64,000 nucleotides of DNA from Pseudomonas chlororaphis subsp. piscium (GTDB lineage: Bacteria; Pseudomonadota; Gammaproteobacteria; Pseudomonadales; Pseudomonadaceae), in assembly GCF_003850345.1 (NCBI RefSeq), contig NZ_CP027707.1, forward strand, positions 5,828,001-5,892,000, written 5' to 3'. Positions 15,552-27,009 of this stretch are shown one piece after another. How positions within the stretch are numbered: position 1 is the first letter of the stretch; every line of letters starts with the position of its first letter. Under the pieces are notes generated by a model that saw only the letters and a list, made by a program, of their open reading frames with translations, was not told where the DNA came from and did no database searches. The position numbers and the translations under genes are program-made.

Positions 15552-15760
15552 GGCACGGAGCGACGGAAAAGCCTTATAGAACGGAGATTTAGGAGACTAA
15601 AAGGAGGGGTAACGGGAATTTGGCGAGGGATTTGACGCAATAACTTCAATCAGCTCAAGAAGCTGTATCGCGAAGTTAAAGTAATTTGTTAAGAGTAAGA
15701 TCTTTTCGGTATTACAAAAGCGCTTCTGCTATTGATTCAAGCAGGGAGGGAAAAGGTGGA

Positions 15761-16110
15761 GAGTCGATCTGTAAGCCGGGTTCTGTCGAGGACAGTCATT
15801 CCTCTACGATGGCCATCACTGGACATCTTTAGCAACCTACCCGGTTCCAGCGCGGGCCACGCCTTGGAACCCTATTTGGTCTTGCTCCGAGTGGGGTTTA
15901 CCTAGCCACGAACTGTTGCCAGACGTGCGGTGCGCTCTTACCGCACCTTTTCACCCTTACCGGCACCGAAGTACTTAGGCGGTTATTTTCTGTGGCACTT
16001 TCCGTAGGCTCGCGCCTCCCAGGCATTACCTGGCACTCCGCCCTATGGAGCCCGGACTTTCCTCCCCCCTCTAATTTTCATAGAGGGCAGCGACTGTCCA
16101 ATCGACTCTC
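15761..16110 (-). ncRNA. rnpB: RNase P RNA (M1 RNA, bacterial class A)
   Basis: Catalytic RNA that matures tRNA 5' ends. The minus-strand transcript begins near GAGAGTCGATTGGACAG and ends near CAGATCGACTC; these ends pair to form P1. The near-invariant GAGGAAAGTCCGGGCTC (16064-16048), the ACAGAAAATA stretch and the 3'-side ACAGAACCCGGCTTA element are all present. Length is about 350 nt. Ends are estimated to within a few bases. Confidence 0.95.
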
Positions 16111-16118
16111 CGCCGCGC

Positions 16119-16147
16119 AGGTTAACGGCAGAGCGGCGGAAGAACAA
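16119..16147 (-). promoter_or_regulatory. rnpB: Putative rnpB promoter
   Basis: Minus strand: -35-like TTGTTC (16147-16142), 17-bp spacer, -10-like TAACCT (16124-16119), placing the start close to the predicted 5' end of rnpB. Supported by spacing and position only. Confidence 0.55.
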
Positions 16148-16182
16148 GTGATAAAAGCCTTTTGCCATTCCGCCGATCGCGT

Positions 16183-17055
16183 TTACTCGCCTTTCTGTTT
16201 ATCCAGCGCCACCTGATAGAGAACATTCTTGCGCACGCCGGTAATTTCCGCCGCCAATGCCGCAGCCCGCTTGAGTGGCATCTCCTTGAGCAGCAGGTCG
16301 AGAACCCGCATCACCTCACCGCTCACGGTCTCATCACTTTCCGGTGCCGACCATCCCGCCACCAGCACCACACATTCGCCGCGCTGCTGATTGCTGTCCG
16401 CCTCGACGAAAGCCCGCAACTCCGAAAGCGGCAGCCCCTTGAGGGTTTCAAAGGTCTTGGTCAGCTCCCGAGCCAACAATGCCGGACGCTCGCCACCGAA
16501 CACCAATTCCATATCCTGCAGGCACTCGAGAATGCGGTGTGGCGCCTCATAGAAAATCAGCGTGCGCGGTTCTTCCTTTAATAGCTCAAGACGCCCGCGC
16601 CGCCCCACCGCCTTGGCCGGCAGAAAACCCTCGAAGATAAAACGATCGGAAGGCAACCCTGCCGCCGACAAGGCGGCAATCAGAGCGCAGGCTCCAGGAA
16701 CCGGAACGACATTGATACCCACCGCCCGCGCCTGACGCACCAGGTGGTAACCCGGATCGGAGATCAACGGTGTGCCCGCGTCGGAAATCAGCGCAACGCT
16801 GTCTCCTGCCAACAGACGCGTGAGAAAGCGACTGCCTTCATCCCGTTCGTTATGCTCATGGCAGGCGGCCAGCGGCGTGGAAATCCCGAAGTGTTGCATC
16901 AAGCGTTGCGAGTGGCGCGTGTCCTCGGCGGCGATCAACGCCACCTCACGCAAGATCTTCAAGGCCCGGGCACTGATGTCGTCCAGGTTGCCGATGGGCG
17001 TCGCCACCACATAAAGCGAGCCAGCAGCGGAATTCAAAGGACCTGGAGCAGTCAA
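16183..17055 (-). CDS. rsmI: 16S rRNA (cytidine1402-2'-O)-methyltransferase RsmI
   Basis: SAM-dependent tetrapyrrole-methylase-fold enzyme that 2'-O-methylates C1402, the nucleotide that RsmH N4-methylates. Motifs are SLYVVATPIGNLDDISARAL, ALIAAEDTRHSQRL, LISDAGTPLISDPGYHLV and VPGACALIAALSAAGLP. The start is uncertain. I prefer a TTG at 17055 (LTAPGPLN) because AGAGG lies 8 nt upstream, giving 290 residues; the same frame stays open to 17127. It is divergent from lpoA, as in E. coli. Confidence 0.93.
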   Translation of the reverse strand: MTAPGPLNSAAGSLYVVATPIGNLDDISARALKILREVALIAAEDTRHSQRLMQHFGISTPLAACHEHNERDEGSRFLTRLLAGDSVALISDAGTPLISDPGYHLVRQARAVGINVVPVPGACALIAALSAAGLPSDRFIFEGFLPAKAVGRRGRLELLKEEPRTLIFYEAPHRILECLQDMELVFGGERPALLARELTKTFETLKGLPLSELRAFVEADSNQQRGECVVLVAGWSAPESDETVSGEVMRVLDLLLKEMPLKRAAALAAEITGVRKNVLYQVALDKQKGE

Positions 17056-17273
17056 AGCGCACACCTCTTGATCGGTAAAAGCGACATTGTAGCGCGTAGA
17101 AGCCTCCGGAATGCGCGTCACAGGCACCTTGTGCCCGTGACAACGCCAGCCGTTCTAAAGCACTGCAACATTTGCACGACCTAAAATAGACGGTTTATTG
17201 CCAGTAACATCGCGCCCCGGCCAGTGCTTGGGTACAATTCCACGCTAATTTGATCGAGTATCAGGAACACTAC

Positions 17274-19084
17274 ATGATCGCTTGCCTGCGGCTGTTCTCT
17301 GCCTTATGCCTTGCTGCCCTCCTGGCAGCTTGCGCCAGCTCGCCCTCCTCCAGCCTTGGCGAACTTCCACGGACCCCGGATGCCAGCATCGAGCAACTGC
17401 TCGAACAGGCCGCCAACAGCAAAACACCCGACAAGGCAGCCCTGCTGCGCTTGAGCGCTGCCGACCTGGCCTACCGCCAGGGCAACGCCGGCCAGGCCGC
17501 GCAAATCCTGCAACAAGTGCCGATGGAGCAACTCAAGCCCGGCCAGCAGGTTTTCGCCAGCACCCTGGCCGCCGAACTGGCCATGACTCGCAACCAGCCA
17601 AAGGCCGCTTTGACTGCCCTGAGCCACCCAAGCCTGCAACGCCTGAGCGAACTGCCGGAAGGCCAGCAGATCCGCACCGGCACTGTCCACGCTCGTGCTC
17701 TCGAGGCCGACGGCCAGGCCCTCGCCGCGGCGCGGGAACGCATTTTCATTGCGCCACTGCTCAAGGACGACGCCGCGAGCAAGAACCATGAAGCCATCTG
17801 GGCATTGATTGCCAGCTTGCCGAGCGATCAACTGCAAGCCGTCAGCAACGATGACCTGGGCGGCTGGATGAGCCTGGCGCTGGCGGTGAAGACTGCCGGC
17901 ACCCTGGAACAACAGCAGGCCGCCATCGACAACTGGCGCGCACAGAACCCCAAGCATCCGGCCGCCATCCAGCTGCCGCTGCCACTGACCAAACTCAAGG
18001 AACTGGCCAGCCAGCCGCTGTCCAAGATCGCCCTGCTGTTGCCGCAGGACGGCCCATTGGCCACGGTCTCCAAGGCCCTGCGCGACGGCTTCATGGCCGC
18101 GCACTATCAAGCCCAGCAAGCCGGGCAGAAACCACCCAGCATCGAGTTCTACGACAGCTCGCGCCTGACTTCGCTGGATGACTTCTATCGCAAGGCCCAG
18201 GCAGATGGCGTGCAACTGGTCGTCGGCCCCCTGGAAAAACCGCTGGTCAAACAGCTCGCCGCCCGCCCGCAACTGCCTATCACCACCCTGGCACTGAACT
18301 ACAGCGAAGGTGAACAAGGCCCTGCGCAACTGTTCCAGTTCGGCCTGGCCGCTGAAGACGAAGCTCGCGAAGTCTCCCGCCGCGCCCGCGCCGACGGCCT
18401 GCACCGGGCCGCTGTCCTGGTGCCACGCGGCGAATGGGGTGATCGTGTGCTCAAGGCTTTCCGTCAGGACTGGGAAAGCAACGGCGGCAGCGTAGTCGGT
18501 ATCGAACGCGTCGATCAGCCGGTAGCCCTGGCCCAACAGATTGCCGACCTGTTCCAACTGCGCCAGAGCGAAGCCCGCGCCAAGAGCCTGCAGAACGCCG
18601 CCGGCACTCAGGTGGCCGCACAACCTTCGCGTCGCCAGGACATCGAATTCATTTTCCTGGCCTCCACTCCGCAACAGGCACAGCAGATCAAGCCGACCCT
18701 GAACTTTCAGTACGCCGGTGACGTACCTGTCTATGCCACCTCCCATGTCTTCAGCGCCAGCGGCGACCAGAACCAGTACAACGACATGAACGGCGTACGT
18801 TTCTGCGAAACGCCTTGGCTGCTGGACGCCAATGACCCGCTGCGTCGCCAGGTCGCCGCGCAGTGGCCACAAGCCGGTGGCAGCCTGGGCCGACTGTATG
18901 CGATGGGCGCCGACGCCTACCGACTGGCGCCACGCCTGGGGCAACTCAAGGCACTGCCGGACAGCCGCATCGAAGGCCTGTCGGGCAGCCTGACCATGAG
19001 CCCGAGCCAACGCGTTCAACGCCAGTTGCCGTGGGCCGAGTTCGTCAGCGGCCAGATCACTCGCCTGCCTGACACCCAGCGTTA

Positions 19085-19085
<1 letters not shown>
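17274..19085 (+). CDS. lpoA: Penicillin-binding protein activator LpoA (YraM-type lipoprotein)
   Basis: Outer-membrane lipoprotein that stimulates the PBP1A synthase. 603 residues. The signal peptide ends in the lipobox LLAACAS (Cys near residue 20); then comes a helical TPR-like N-terminal part and a periplasmic-binding-protein-like domain starting around ISKIALLLPQDGPLATVSKA. It is shorter than E. coli LpoA (about 680), mainly in the N-terminal half. I chose the ATG at 17274 because AGGA lies about 9 nt upstream and it starts the signal peptide. It heads the lpoA-yraN-gmhA-dolP group; its stop overlaps the yraN ATG by one base (TAATG). Confidence 0.92.
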
Positions 19086-20732
<1,647 letters not shown>

Positions 20733-20760
20733 TGTAGACGAAAGGTACGGGCACAAAAAA

Positions 20761-20786
20761 GGCGATCCGGATGGATCGCCTTTTTT
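20761..20786. terminator. Bidirectional terminator between dolP and sspB
   Basis: GGCGATCC-GGAT-GGATCGCC forms a perfect 8-bp stem, preceded by A6 and followed by T6. It can therefore end both the plus-strand dolP operon and the minus-strand sspAB transcript. Confidence 0.88.
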
Positions 20787-20787
20787 A

Positions 20788-21204
20788 TTACTTCACGACC
20801 TTCAGACTGGGTCGACCGCTTGGACGCGGCGGCTCGTTATCCGGTGGTGGAATATCATCATCCGGCTCGATTTCATCGTCCTCATCATCCACGGGCGACT
20901 CCAGATCGAACACCATACCCTGACCATTCTCCCGGGCGTAAATGCCCAGGATCGCTGGTACAGGGACGTACAGACTATGCGGAACGCCACCGAAGCGCCC
21001 CTCGAAAGTCACCACCTCGTTATCCATGTGCAGATGACGCACGGCACTCGGCGAAATATTCAGGACGATCTGTCCGTCACTGGCAAAACCCTGAGGCACC
21101 TGCACCGCCGGGTATTCGGAATTGACCAGCATATGCGGGGTGCAATCGTTGTCCACAATCCACTCGTAGAGCGCGCGGACCAGATAAGGTCGACTGGAGT
21201 TCAT
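20788..21204 (-). CDS. sspB: ClpXP protease specificity-enhancing factor SspB
   Basis: Adaptor that delivers ssrA-tagged proteins to ClpXP. 138 residues. The N-terminal substrate-binding domain starts SSRPYLVRALYEWIVDN; then comes an acidic flexible linker (DDEDDEIEPDDD) and the C-terminal ClpX-binding peptide GRPSLKVVK, which is close to the known LRVVK tail. It lies 16 nt after sspA. Confidence 0.95.
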   Translation of the reverse strand: MNSSRPYLVRALYEWIVDNDCTPHMLVNSEYPAVQVPQGFASDGQIVLNISPSAVRHLHMDNEVVTFEGRFGGVPHSLYVPVPAILGIYARENGQGMVFDLESPVDDEDDEIEPDDDIPPPDNEPPRPSGRPSLKVVK

Positions 21205-21220
21205 AGCGGCTCCTTAAGCC

Positions 21221-21838
21221 TTAGCGCATGTCGCGTTCGACACCAGACAGACTCGCCTGGAACGTCTCACGGGCGAACTGGCGCTCCATATAATCAAGCA
21301 ACGGCTTGGCTTGCCGTGGCAATTCAATACCCAGAATCGGTAATCTCCAGAGTATTGGCAATAGGCAGCAATCCACCAGACTTTGTTCCTCACTGAGGAA
21401 AAACGGCTTCTCCGCGAACAGCGGCGAAACGCCGGTCAGGCTCTCGCGCAGCTCTTTACGAGCCTGAGCGCGGGCCGCTTCCTTGGTCCGGGAATCCAGG
21501 ATCAAGTCCACCAGCCCACACCAGTCACGCTGGATCCGATGGATCAGCAGACGGCTATTGGCACGCGCCACAGGGTAAACCGGCAGTAGTGGCGGGTGCG
21601 GGTAACGCTCATCCAGATATTCCATCACCACGGTCGACTCCCACAACGCCAGGTCACGATCGACCAGGGTGGGCAGACTGCCGTAAGGGTTCACTTCGAT
21701 CAGCTTCGGCGGCTGACGCCCCGCCTCCACACTGATGATCTCGGCGCTGACACCCTTCTCTGCGAGCACGATACGTACCCGGTGGGAATAGTGGTCGGCG
21801 GGGTCGGAGTAACAGGCCAACCGATTGGTCACGCCCAT
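21221..21838 (-). CDS. sspA: Stringent starvation protein A (SspA)
   Basis: RNA-polymerase-associated protein with a glutathione-S-transferase fold. 205 residues. N-terminal thioredoxin-like domain ([23 protein letters not shown]) with [19 protein letters not shown], then the helical C-terminal domain. The conserved PHP-type surface patch appears as [16 protein letters not shown] sits 6 nt before the ATG. Cotranscribed with sspB. Confidence 0.95.
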   Translation of the reverse strand: MGVTNRLACYSDPADHYSHRVRIVLAEKGVSAEIISVEAGRQPPKLIEVNPYGSLPTLVDRDLALWESTVVMEYLDERYPHPPLLPVYPVARANSRLLIHRIQRDWCGLVDLILDSRTKEAARAQARKELRESLTGVSPLFAEKPFFLSEEQSLVDCCLLPILWRLPILGIELPRQAKPLLDYMERQFARETFQASLSGVERDMR

Positions 21839-21874
21839 GGCGGTCCTCCTCGCTTGTTGAAATTATCGGAAGCA

Positions 21875-21960
21875 GAAAAACGAGCGCGCCCAGAGGGCGC
21901 CTCCCGTAACGCCTGGATGATCCAGACTCGTTACACCTTCAGAGACGCCCTTGGGCGCGC
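21875..21960 (-). terminator. Nested hairpin terminator of the petABC operon
   Basis: Outer arms at 21884-21903 and 21942-21960 are nearly complementary over 19-20 nt. Inside them GTAACG pairs with CGTTAC around a TGGAT/ATCCA hairpin, making a long nested structure. On the minus strand it is followed by T5 (plus-strand A5 at about 21876-21880). It begins 30 bp after the petC stop and lies before sspA. Confidence 0.7.
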
Positions 21961-21989
21961 ACGATTAACAGCAATGAATTACAGCTTTA

Positions 21990-22772
21990 TCAATGAACGT
22001 CTTTCCAGTATTCGCGCTTGAGCAGATAGGCGAACACGAAGAAGAAGGCCAGATACAGTAACACATAGGTGCCGATGCGTTGATGCTCCAGCTTGACCGG
22101 GTTGGCCGAGTAGGCCAGGAAGGTCACCAGATTCTTGACCTTCTCGTTGAACTGCTCCTCGTTGAGCGTGCCGGTTTTTGGCAGCACGGTCAGCTGGTCG
22201 CAGGCTTCATGGGTCAAGGCGGTACCGGTCAGCGGATCGTATTGCTTCTTGCCGTCTTCGACGATCTGCACCTGTTTGCAACCCACAACCTGACGGCCCT
22301 GCAGACCGACCAGAACGTTAGGCATGCCCACGTTCGGGAAGACCTTGTTGTTCACGCCCCACGGGCGCGCAGGGTCTTCGTAGAAGGAGCGCAGGTAGCC
22401 ATAGAGCCAGTCGGTACCACGCACACGAGCCACCAGGGTCAGGTCGGGCGGAGCCGCACCGAACCAGGTCTTGGCGTCAGCCGGCTGCATGCCGATGTTC
22501 ATGTGATCACCGATTTTCGCACCGGTGAACAGCAGCTTGCTCATCATCAGATCGTGAGGAATCCCCAGATCATCGGCAACGCGCTCATAGCGCTGGAACT
22601 TGGCGCTGTGGCAGCCCATGCAGTAGTTGGCGAATGTCCGCGCACCATCCTGCATGGCGGCTTTGTCGGAGAGGTCGATGTCGACTTTTTCCAGCTCGGG
22701 GCCACCGTGTTCAGCCGCGAAGGACAATACAGGCATAGCAGCAAGAATCAGTACAGCAAATAACTTTTTCAT
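21990..22772 (-). CDS. petC: Cytochrome c1, bc1 complex
   Basis: Haem c subunit of ubiquinol:cytochrome c reductase, passing electrons from the Rieske protein to cytochrome c. 260 residues from MKKLFAVLILAAM, with a Sec signal peptide, the haem-binding CMGCH, a Met-containing distal region, and a C-terminal membrane anchor (YVLLYLAFFFVFAYLLKRE). The ATG at 22772 overlaps the petB stop by one base (TGATG); a longer upstream reading inside petB is rejected. Confidence 0.96.
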   Translation of the reverse strand: MKKLFAVLILAAMPVLSFAAEHGGPELEKVDIDLSDKAAMQDGARTFANYCMGCHSAKFQRYERVADDLGIPHDLMMSKLLFTGAKIGDHMNIGMQPADAKTWFGAAPPDLTLVARVRGTDWLYGYLRSFYEDPARPWGVNNKVFPNVGMPNVLVGLQGRQVVGCKQVQIVEDGKKQYDPLTGTALTHEACDQLTVLPKTGTLNEEQFNEKVKNLVTFLAYSANPVKLEHQRIGTYVLLYLAFFFVFAYLLKREYWKDVH

Positions 22773-23983
22773 CAGCCAGTCACCCTTTCCGGAACCGGTT
22801 TGGTCTTCTCGAGCCTGGTGTAGAACGGCATCAGAATGAAGTAGGCGAAGTACAGGAAGGTACATACCTGCGACAGCAGCGTACGACCCGGAGTCGGTGC
22901 CAGAACGCCCAGGATCCCCAGGATCACGAACGAGATACAGAACACCACCAGCCAGATCTTGCTCAGCCAGCCCTTGTAGCGCATGGATTTGACCGGGCTA
23001 CGATCAAGCCATGGCAGCACGAACAGCACAGCGATCGCCGCGCCCATCGCAATTACACCCAGCAGCTTGTCCGGAACCGCACGCAGAATCGCGTAGAACG
23101 GGGTGAAGTACCAAACCGGGGCAATATGCTCAGGCGTCTTGAACGGGTTGGCCTGTTCGAAGTTCGGCTTCTCGAGGAAATAACCACCCATTTCCGGGAA
23201 GAAGAACACGATCGAACAGAAGATAAACAGGAACACCACCACACCGACGATGTCTTTCACGGTGTAGTACGGGTGGAAAGCGATGCCATCCAGCGGTATG
23301 CCGTTTTCGTCTTTGTGCTTCTTGATGTCCACGCCATCCGGGTTGTTCGAACCCACTTCGTGCAGCGCCAGGATGTGCAGCACCACCAGACCGAGAATCA
23401 CGATCGGCAGGGCCACTACGTGCAAGGCGAAGAAGCGGTTCAGGGTAATACCGGAAATCAGGTAGTCACCACGAATCCACTGGGTCAGGTCGTTGCCGAT
23501 GACCGGGATCGCGCCAAACAGCGAGATGATCACCTGGGCGCCCCAGTAGGACATTTGCCCCCAAGGCAGCAGGTAGCCCATGAAGGCTTCGGCCATCAGC
23601 GCCAGGTAAATCAGCATGCCGAACAGCCACACCAGCTCACGCGGCTTCTGGTAGGAACCGTAGAGCAGGCCACGGAACATGTGCAGATAGACCACGATGA
23701 AGAACGCCGAAGCGCCGGTGGAGTGCAGCAGACGCAGGATCGAGCCGTACTCGACGTCGCGCATGATGTATTCGACGGAAGCGAAAGCTTCTTCAGCCGA
23801 TGGGGTGTAGCTCATGGTCAACCAGACACCGGTGACGATCTGGTTAACCAGAACCAGCAGAGCCAGGGAACCAAAGAAATAGAAGAAGTTGAAGTTCTTC
23901 GGAGCGTAATACTTGCTGAGATGGTCTTCCCACATCTTGGTCGCAGGGAAGCGCGCATCAACCCAATCCATGAACTTGCTCAT
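22772..23983 (-). CDS. petB: Cytochrome b, bc1 complex
   Basis: Integral membrane subunit holding haems bL and bH and the Qo/Qi quinone sites. 403 residues with about eight membrane helices. His ligands are seen in HSTGASAFFIVVYLHMFRG and in FFALHVVALPIVILG. The Qo-site PEWY-like motif appears as PVWYFTPFYAILR. The ATG at 23983 overlaps the petA stop by one base; a GTG one codon earlier is possible. Confidence 0.96.
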   Translation of the reverse strand: MSKFMDWVDARFPATKMWEDHLSKYYAPKNFNFFYFFGSLALLVLVNQIVTGVWLTMSYTPSAEEAFASVEYIMRDVEYGSILRLLHSTGASAFFIVVYLHMFRGLLYGSYQKPRELVWLFGMLIYLALMAEAFMGYLLPWGQMSYWGAQVIISLFGAIPVIGNDLTQWIRGDYLISGITLNRFFALHVVALPIVILGLVVLHILALHEVGSNNPDGVDIKKHKDENGIPLDGIAFHPYYTVKDIVGVVVFLFIFCSIVFFFPEMGGYFLEKPNFEQANPFKTPEHIAPVWYFTPFYAILRAVPDKLLGVIAMGAAIAVLFVLPWLDRSPVKSMRYKGWLSKIWLVVFCISFVILGILGVLAPTPGRTLLSQVCTFLYFAYFILMPFYTRLEKTKPVPERVTG

Positions 23984-24576
23984 CACGCTTTCTCCGTATC
24001 GACGCCGATGACAATAAGGTCGTCCGACTCATAGGAATGCGGGGGTACTGGCAGGTTCAAAGGCGCGGGTTGCGACTTGTAGACGCGGCCAGCCAGATCG
24101 TAGTGGGAACCGTGGCAAGGGCAGAAATAGCCACCTACCCAATCCTTGCCCAGATCCGCAGGCGCCACTTCAGGGCGGAAAGTCGGTGAGCAACCCAGGT
24201 GGGTGCAGATACCGATCAGCAGCAGAATCTCTGGCTTGATCGAACGCACTTCCGGGTCGACGTAGGTTGGTTGAACAGAGTTCTTGGAGTCTGGGTCGGA
24301 CAGTTGACCCTCGATCTTCTTGAGATTCCCCAGGATTTCCTGTGTACGGCGGACGATGAATACCGGCTGACCACGCCACTCAGCAATCATCTGCTGACCT
24401 GGGTCGATCTTGCTGATATTCACTTTCACCGGTGCCCCTGCGGCTTTCGCCTTGGCACTGGGAAACCATGACCCCACGAACGGGACCGCAGCCCCCACCG
24501 CTCCTGCAGCACCCACCACGGATGTGGCTGCTACAAGGAAGCGACGCCGGCCTGCATTCACGCCGTCATTGCTCAT
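23983..24576 (-). CDS. petA: Ubiquinol-cytochrome c reductase Rieske iron-sulfur subunit
   Basis: Carries the 2Fe-2S cluster that takes the first electron from ubiquinol at the Qo site. 197 residues. The twin-arginine-like N-terminus (RRRFLVAATSVVGAAGAVG) doubles as membrane anchor. The cluster ligands are in CTHLGCSP and CPCHGSHYDLAGRV. The ATG is preceded by GGAGAGGA. First gene of petABC; the 200 bp upstream are AT-rich but I could not fix a promoter. Confidence 0.96.
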   Translation of the reverse strand: MSNDGVNAGRRRFLVAATSVVGAAGAVGAAVPFVGSWFPSAKAKAAGAPVKVNISKIDPGQQMIAEWRGQPVFIVRRTQEILGNLKKIEGQLSDPDSKNSVQPTYVDPEVRSIKPEILLLIGICTHLGCSPTFRPEVAPADLGKDWVGGYFCPCHGSHYDLAGRVYKSQPAPLNLPVPPHSYESDDLIVIGVDTEKA

Positions 24577-24777
24577 TCAGTCCTCTCCCATCAGCTTTGT
24601 GGCCTGTTAAATCAGGCATCTACTAAGTAAAAATCTGAACTTATAAAAATTTTGCCGAATGGTAATGAAAAGCCCCTACTCTGACAAGGTAATTACCAAC
24701 TTGGCCCTGCCCCAAGCCCTGTAGTATAGGGGCTCTGCGGATGTGGCAAGTTGTCACAGCGCAAAATAATCGCCCAT

Positions 24778-24817
24778 AAAAAAACGCCCAGCTCCGCGAG
24801 GAGACTGGGCGTTTTTT
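24778..24817. terminator. Terminator after rpsI
   Basis: Stem AACGCCCAG/CTGGGCGTT, extended by CTCC/GGAG, with A7 on the left and T6 on the right. It lies 16 bp after the rpsI stop, so it acts on the minus-strand ribosomal operon and could also work on the plus strand. Confidence 0.88.
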
Positions 24818-24832
24818 GAACGCGAAAGCGAA

Positions 24833-25225
24833 TTAACGCTTCGAGTACTGCGGACGCTTACGCGCTTTACGCAGACCAACTTTCTTACGTTCAACTTCAC
24901 GTGCGTCACGGGTTACGAAGCCAGCTTTACGCAGAGCGCTGCGCAGAGTTTCGTCGTAATCCATCAGAGCGCGAGTGATGCCGTGGCGGATAGCGCCAGC
25001 TTGGCCACTCACACCACCGCCGATAACGGTGACGTAGATGTCGAACTTCTCGACGGTCTCGGTCAGTTCCAGCGGCTGACGAACTACCATGCGGGCAGTT
25101 TCGCGACCGAAGAAGTTATCCAGGGAGCGGTTGTTGATGGAGATGTTGCCAGTGCCCGGACGCAGGAAAACGCGTGCGGTTGCAGTCTTGCGACGGCCAG
25201 TGCCGTAATTTTGAGTCGCCGACAT
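24833..25225 (-). CDS. rpsI: 30S ribosomal protein S9
   Basis: 130 residues of uS9. [19 protein letters not shown] at the N-terminus and the basic C-terminal tail [14 protein letters not shown], which reaches the P-site tRNA, are diagnostic. It follows rplM by 14 nt in the conserved L13-S9 operon. Confidence 0.98.
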   Translation of the reverse strand: MSATQNYGTGRRKTATARVFLRPGTGNISINNRSLDNFFGRETARMVVRQPLELTETVEKFDIYVTVIGGGVSGQAGAIRHGITRALMDYDETLRSALRKAGFVTRDAREVERKKVGLRKARKRPQYSKR

Positions 25226-25239
25226 AATGAACTATTCCG

Positions 25240-25668
25240 TTAAATCTTCAGTTCTTGGGGCTGCTGAGCAGTATGAGGGTGTGCAGCGCCCGCATAGACT
25301 TTCAGCTTACGGTACATGTCGCGACCCAGCGGGTTCTTAGGCAGCATGCCTTTTACCGCGGTCTCGATCACGCGCTCAGGGGCCTTGGCGATCAGCTTTT
25401 CAAAGTTGATCGACTTGATGCCGCCCGGGAAACCGGAGTGGGAGTAGTACATTTTGTCAGTGGTTTTAGCGCCAGTAACACGTACTTGCTCAGCGTTGAT
25501 CACGACGATGTAGTCACCGGTGTCGACGTGAGGGGTGTACTCAGGCTTGTGCTTGCCACGCAGACGGCTCGCGATTTCGGTGGCCAGACGACCCAGGGTC
25601 TGACCAGCAGCGTCGACGACAAACCAGTCGCGCTTAACTGTTTCCGGTTTAGCAGTAAAAGTTTTCAT
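25240..25668 (-). CDS. rplM: 50S ribosomal protein L13
   Basis: 142 residues of uL13. [39 protein letters not shown] and [22 protein letters not shown] are family signatures. First gene of the L13-S9 operon, with a strong promoter about 45-70 bp upstream. Confidence 0.98.
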   Translation of the reverse strand: MKTFTAKPETVKRDWFVVDAAGQTLGRLATEIASRLRGKHKPEYTPHVDTGDYIVVINAEQVRVTGAKTTDKMYYSHSGFPGGIKSINFEKLIAKAPERVIETAVKGMLPKNPLGRDMYRKLKVYAGAAHPHTAQQPQELKI

Positions 25669-25709
25669 TCTTTATAGCCTCAGGGGCCGCCCTGTAAATT
25701 AGACGGCGG

Positions 25710-25738
25710 ATCTTACTGAATAGTGCGTACTTTGACAA
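25710..25738 (-). promoter_or_regulatory. Promoter of rplM-rpsI
   Basis: Minus strand: -35 TTGTCA (25738-25733), 17-bp spacer, -10 TAAGAT (25715-25710). A near-consensus sigma70 promoter, with a leader of about 35 nt before the rplM ATG. Confidence 0.75.
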
Positions 25739-25914
25739 GTCAAAGGCAGCCGGATACAGACGCTATCGGGGGCTCGGGTCAGCGCGTCCGTTATACGGCA
25801 AGATTCTTCGGCAGGCGGCGCATCACTTCCACTGCAGAAAGAGCTGCGGAATTATGCAGATTGCGAAAAAAAATTCAACCTGCTTTTATGATTGTTTTGC
25901 CGAAGGAGCACCCG

Positions 25915-26952
25915 ATGGACTATCGCCAGCTAGGCCGGACCGACCTGAACGTGAGTGCAATATGTCTGGGAACCATGACTTGGGGCGAGCAAAACAGCGA
26001 GTTCGAGGCCTTCGCCCAGATCGAACGAGCCAAGGCTGCGGGGATCAACTTCATCGACACCGCCGAGATGTACCCGGTGCCGCCAAAGGCCGAAACCTAC
26101 GCGACCACCGAGCGCTACATCGGTAACTGGTTCAAGGCTCGCGGCGATCGCGCCGACTGGATCCTCGCCAGCAAGATCGCCGGCCCCGGCAACACCATCG
26201 ACTACATCCGCGACAAGCAGCTCAAACACAACCGCAAGCACATAGTCCAAGCCGTGGACGCCAGCCTCAAGCGCCTGCAGACCGACTGGATCGACCTCTA
26301 CCAGTTGCATTGGCCGGAGCGCAGCACCAACTTCTTCGGCCAGTTGGGCTACAAGCACAAGGAAGAAGACTTCACCCCGCTGGAAGAAACCCTCGAAGCC
26401 CTGGACGAACAGGTCAAGGCTGGCAAGATCCGCCACATCGGCCTGTCCAACGAAACGCCCTGGGGCACCATGAAGTTCCTGGCCCTGGCCGAGAGCCGCG
26501 GTTGGCCACGGGCAGTATCGATCCAGAACCCCTACAACCTGCTCAACCGCAGCTTTGAAGTGGGCCTGGCGGAAATCGCCATTCGCGAACAATGTGGGTT
26601 GCTGGCCTATTCGCCCCTGGCGTTCGGCTTCCTCTCCGGTAAATACGAAGGTGGCGCGCGCCCGGCCAAAGGCCGCCTGAGCCTGTACAGCCGCTTCAGC
26701 CGCTACTTCAATCCACAGTCGGAAGCGGCCTGCAGCCGTTATGTCGCCCTGGCCCGCGAGCACGGCCTGGACCCGGCGCAAATGGCCCTGGCGTTCGTCA
26801 CCCAGCAGCCGTTCGTCACCAGCAACATCATTGGCGCGACCACCCTCGAGCAACTGGACAGCAACATCGCCAGTCTCGAGCTGAAGCTGTCGAATGAGGT
26901 GCTGGCCGGCATCGAGGCGATCCACAAGGATCACCCGAACCCGGCGCCGTAA
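25915..26952 (+). CDS. Aldo/keto reductase, Tas-like
   Basis: NADP(H)-dependent oxidoreductase with a TIM-barrel fold, close to E. coli Tas. 345 residues from MDYRQLGRTDLNVSAICLG. Catalytic Asp/Tyr in FIDTAEMYP, Lys in ILASKIAGPG and His in YQLHWPERST form the usual tetrad. C-terminal SNIIGATTLEQLDSNI binds the cofactor phosphate. The ATG at 25915 follows GAAGGAG; a longer in-frame upstream reading overlaps the rplM promoter and is rejected. Substrate unknown. Confidence 0.9.
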   Translation: MDYRQLGRTDLNVSAICLGTMTWGEQNSEFEAFAQIERAKAAGINFIDTAEMYPVPPKAETYATTERYIGNWFKARGDRADWILASKIAGPGNTIDYIRDKQLKHNRKHIVQAVDASLKRLQTDWIDLYQLHWPERSTNFFGQLGYKHKEEDFTPLEETLEALDEQVKAGKIRHIGLSNETPWGTMKFLALAESRGWPRAVSIQNPYNLLNRSFEVGLAEIAIREQCGLLAYSPLAFGFLSGKYEGGARPAKGRLSLYSRFSRYFNPQSEAACSRYVALAREHGLDPAQMALAFVTQQPFVTSNIIGATTLEQLDSNIASLELKLSNEVLAGIEAIHKDHPNPAP

Positions 26953-26956
26953 CCCA

Positions 26957-26991
26957 TCCTCCTGTGGGAGCGAGCCCGCCAGGCTCGCCCC
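26957..26991. repeat. REP-like palindrome
   Basis: CTGTGGGAGCGAGCCCG followed by CAGGCTCGCCCCTAC forms an imperfect hairpin typical of Pseudomonas REP sequences. It lies between two convergent stop codons. Confidence 0.6.
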
Positions 26992-27009
26992 TACCCGACA
27001 GACAATGCG

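Noticed and set aside
15992..16581. Short plus-strand frames over rnpB and the 3' end of rsmI
   Set aside because: They overlap a highly conserved structural RNA and a real gene, and have no homology-like features.
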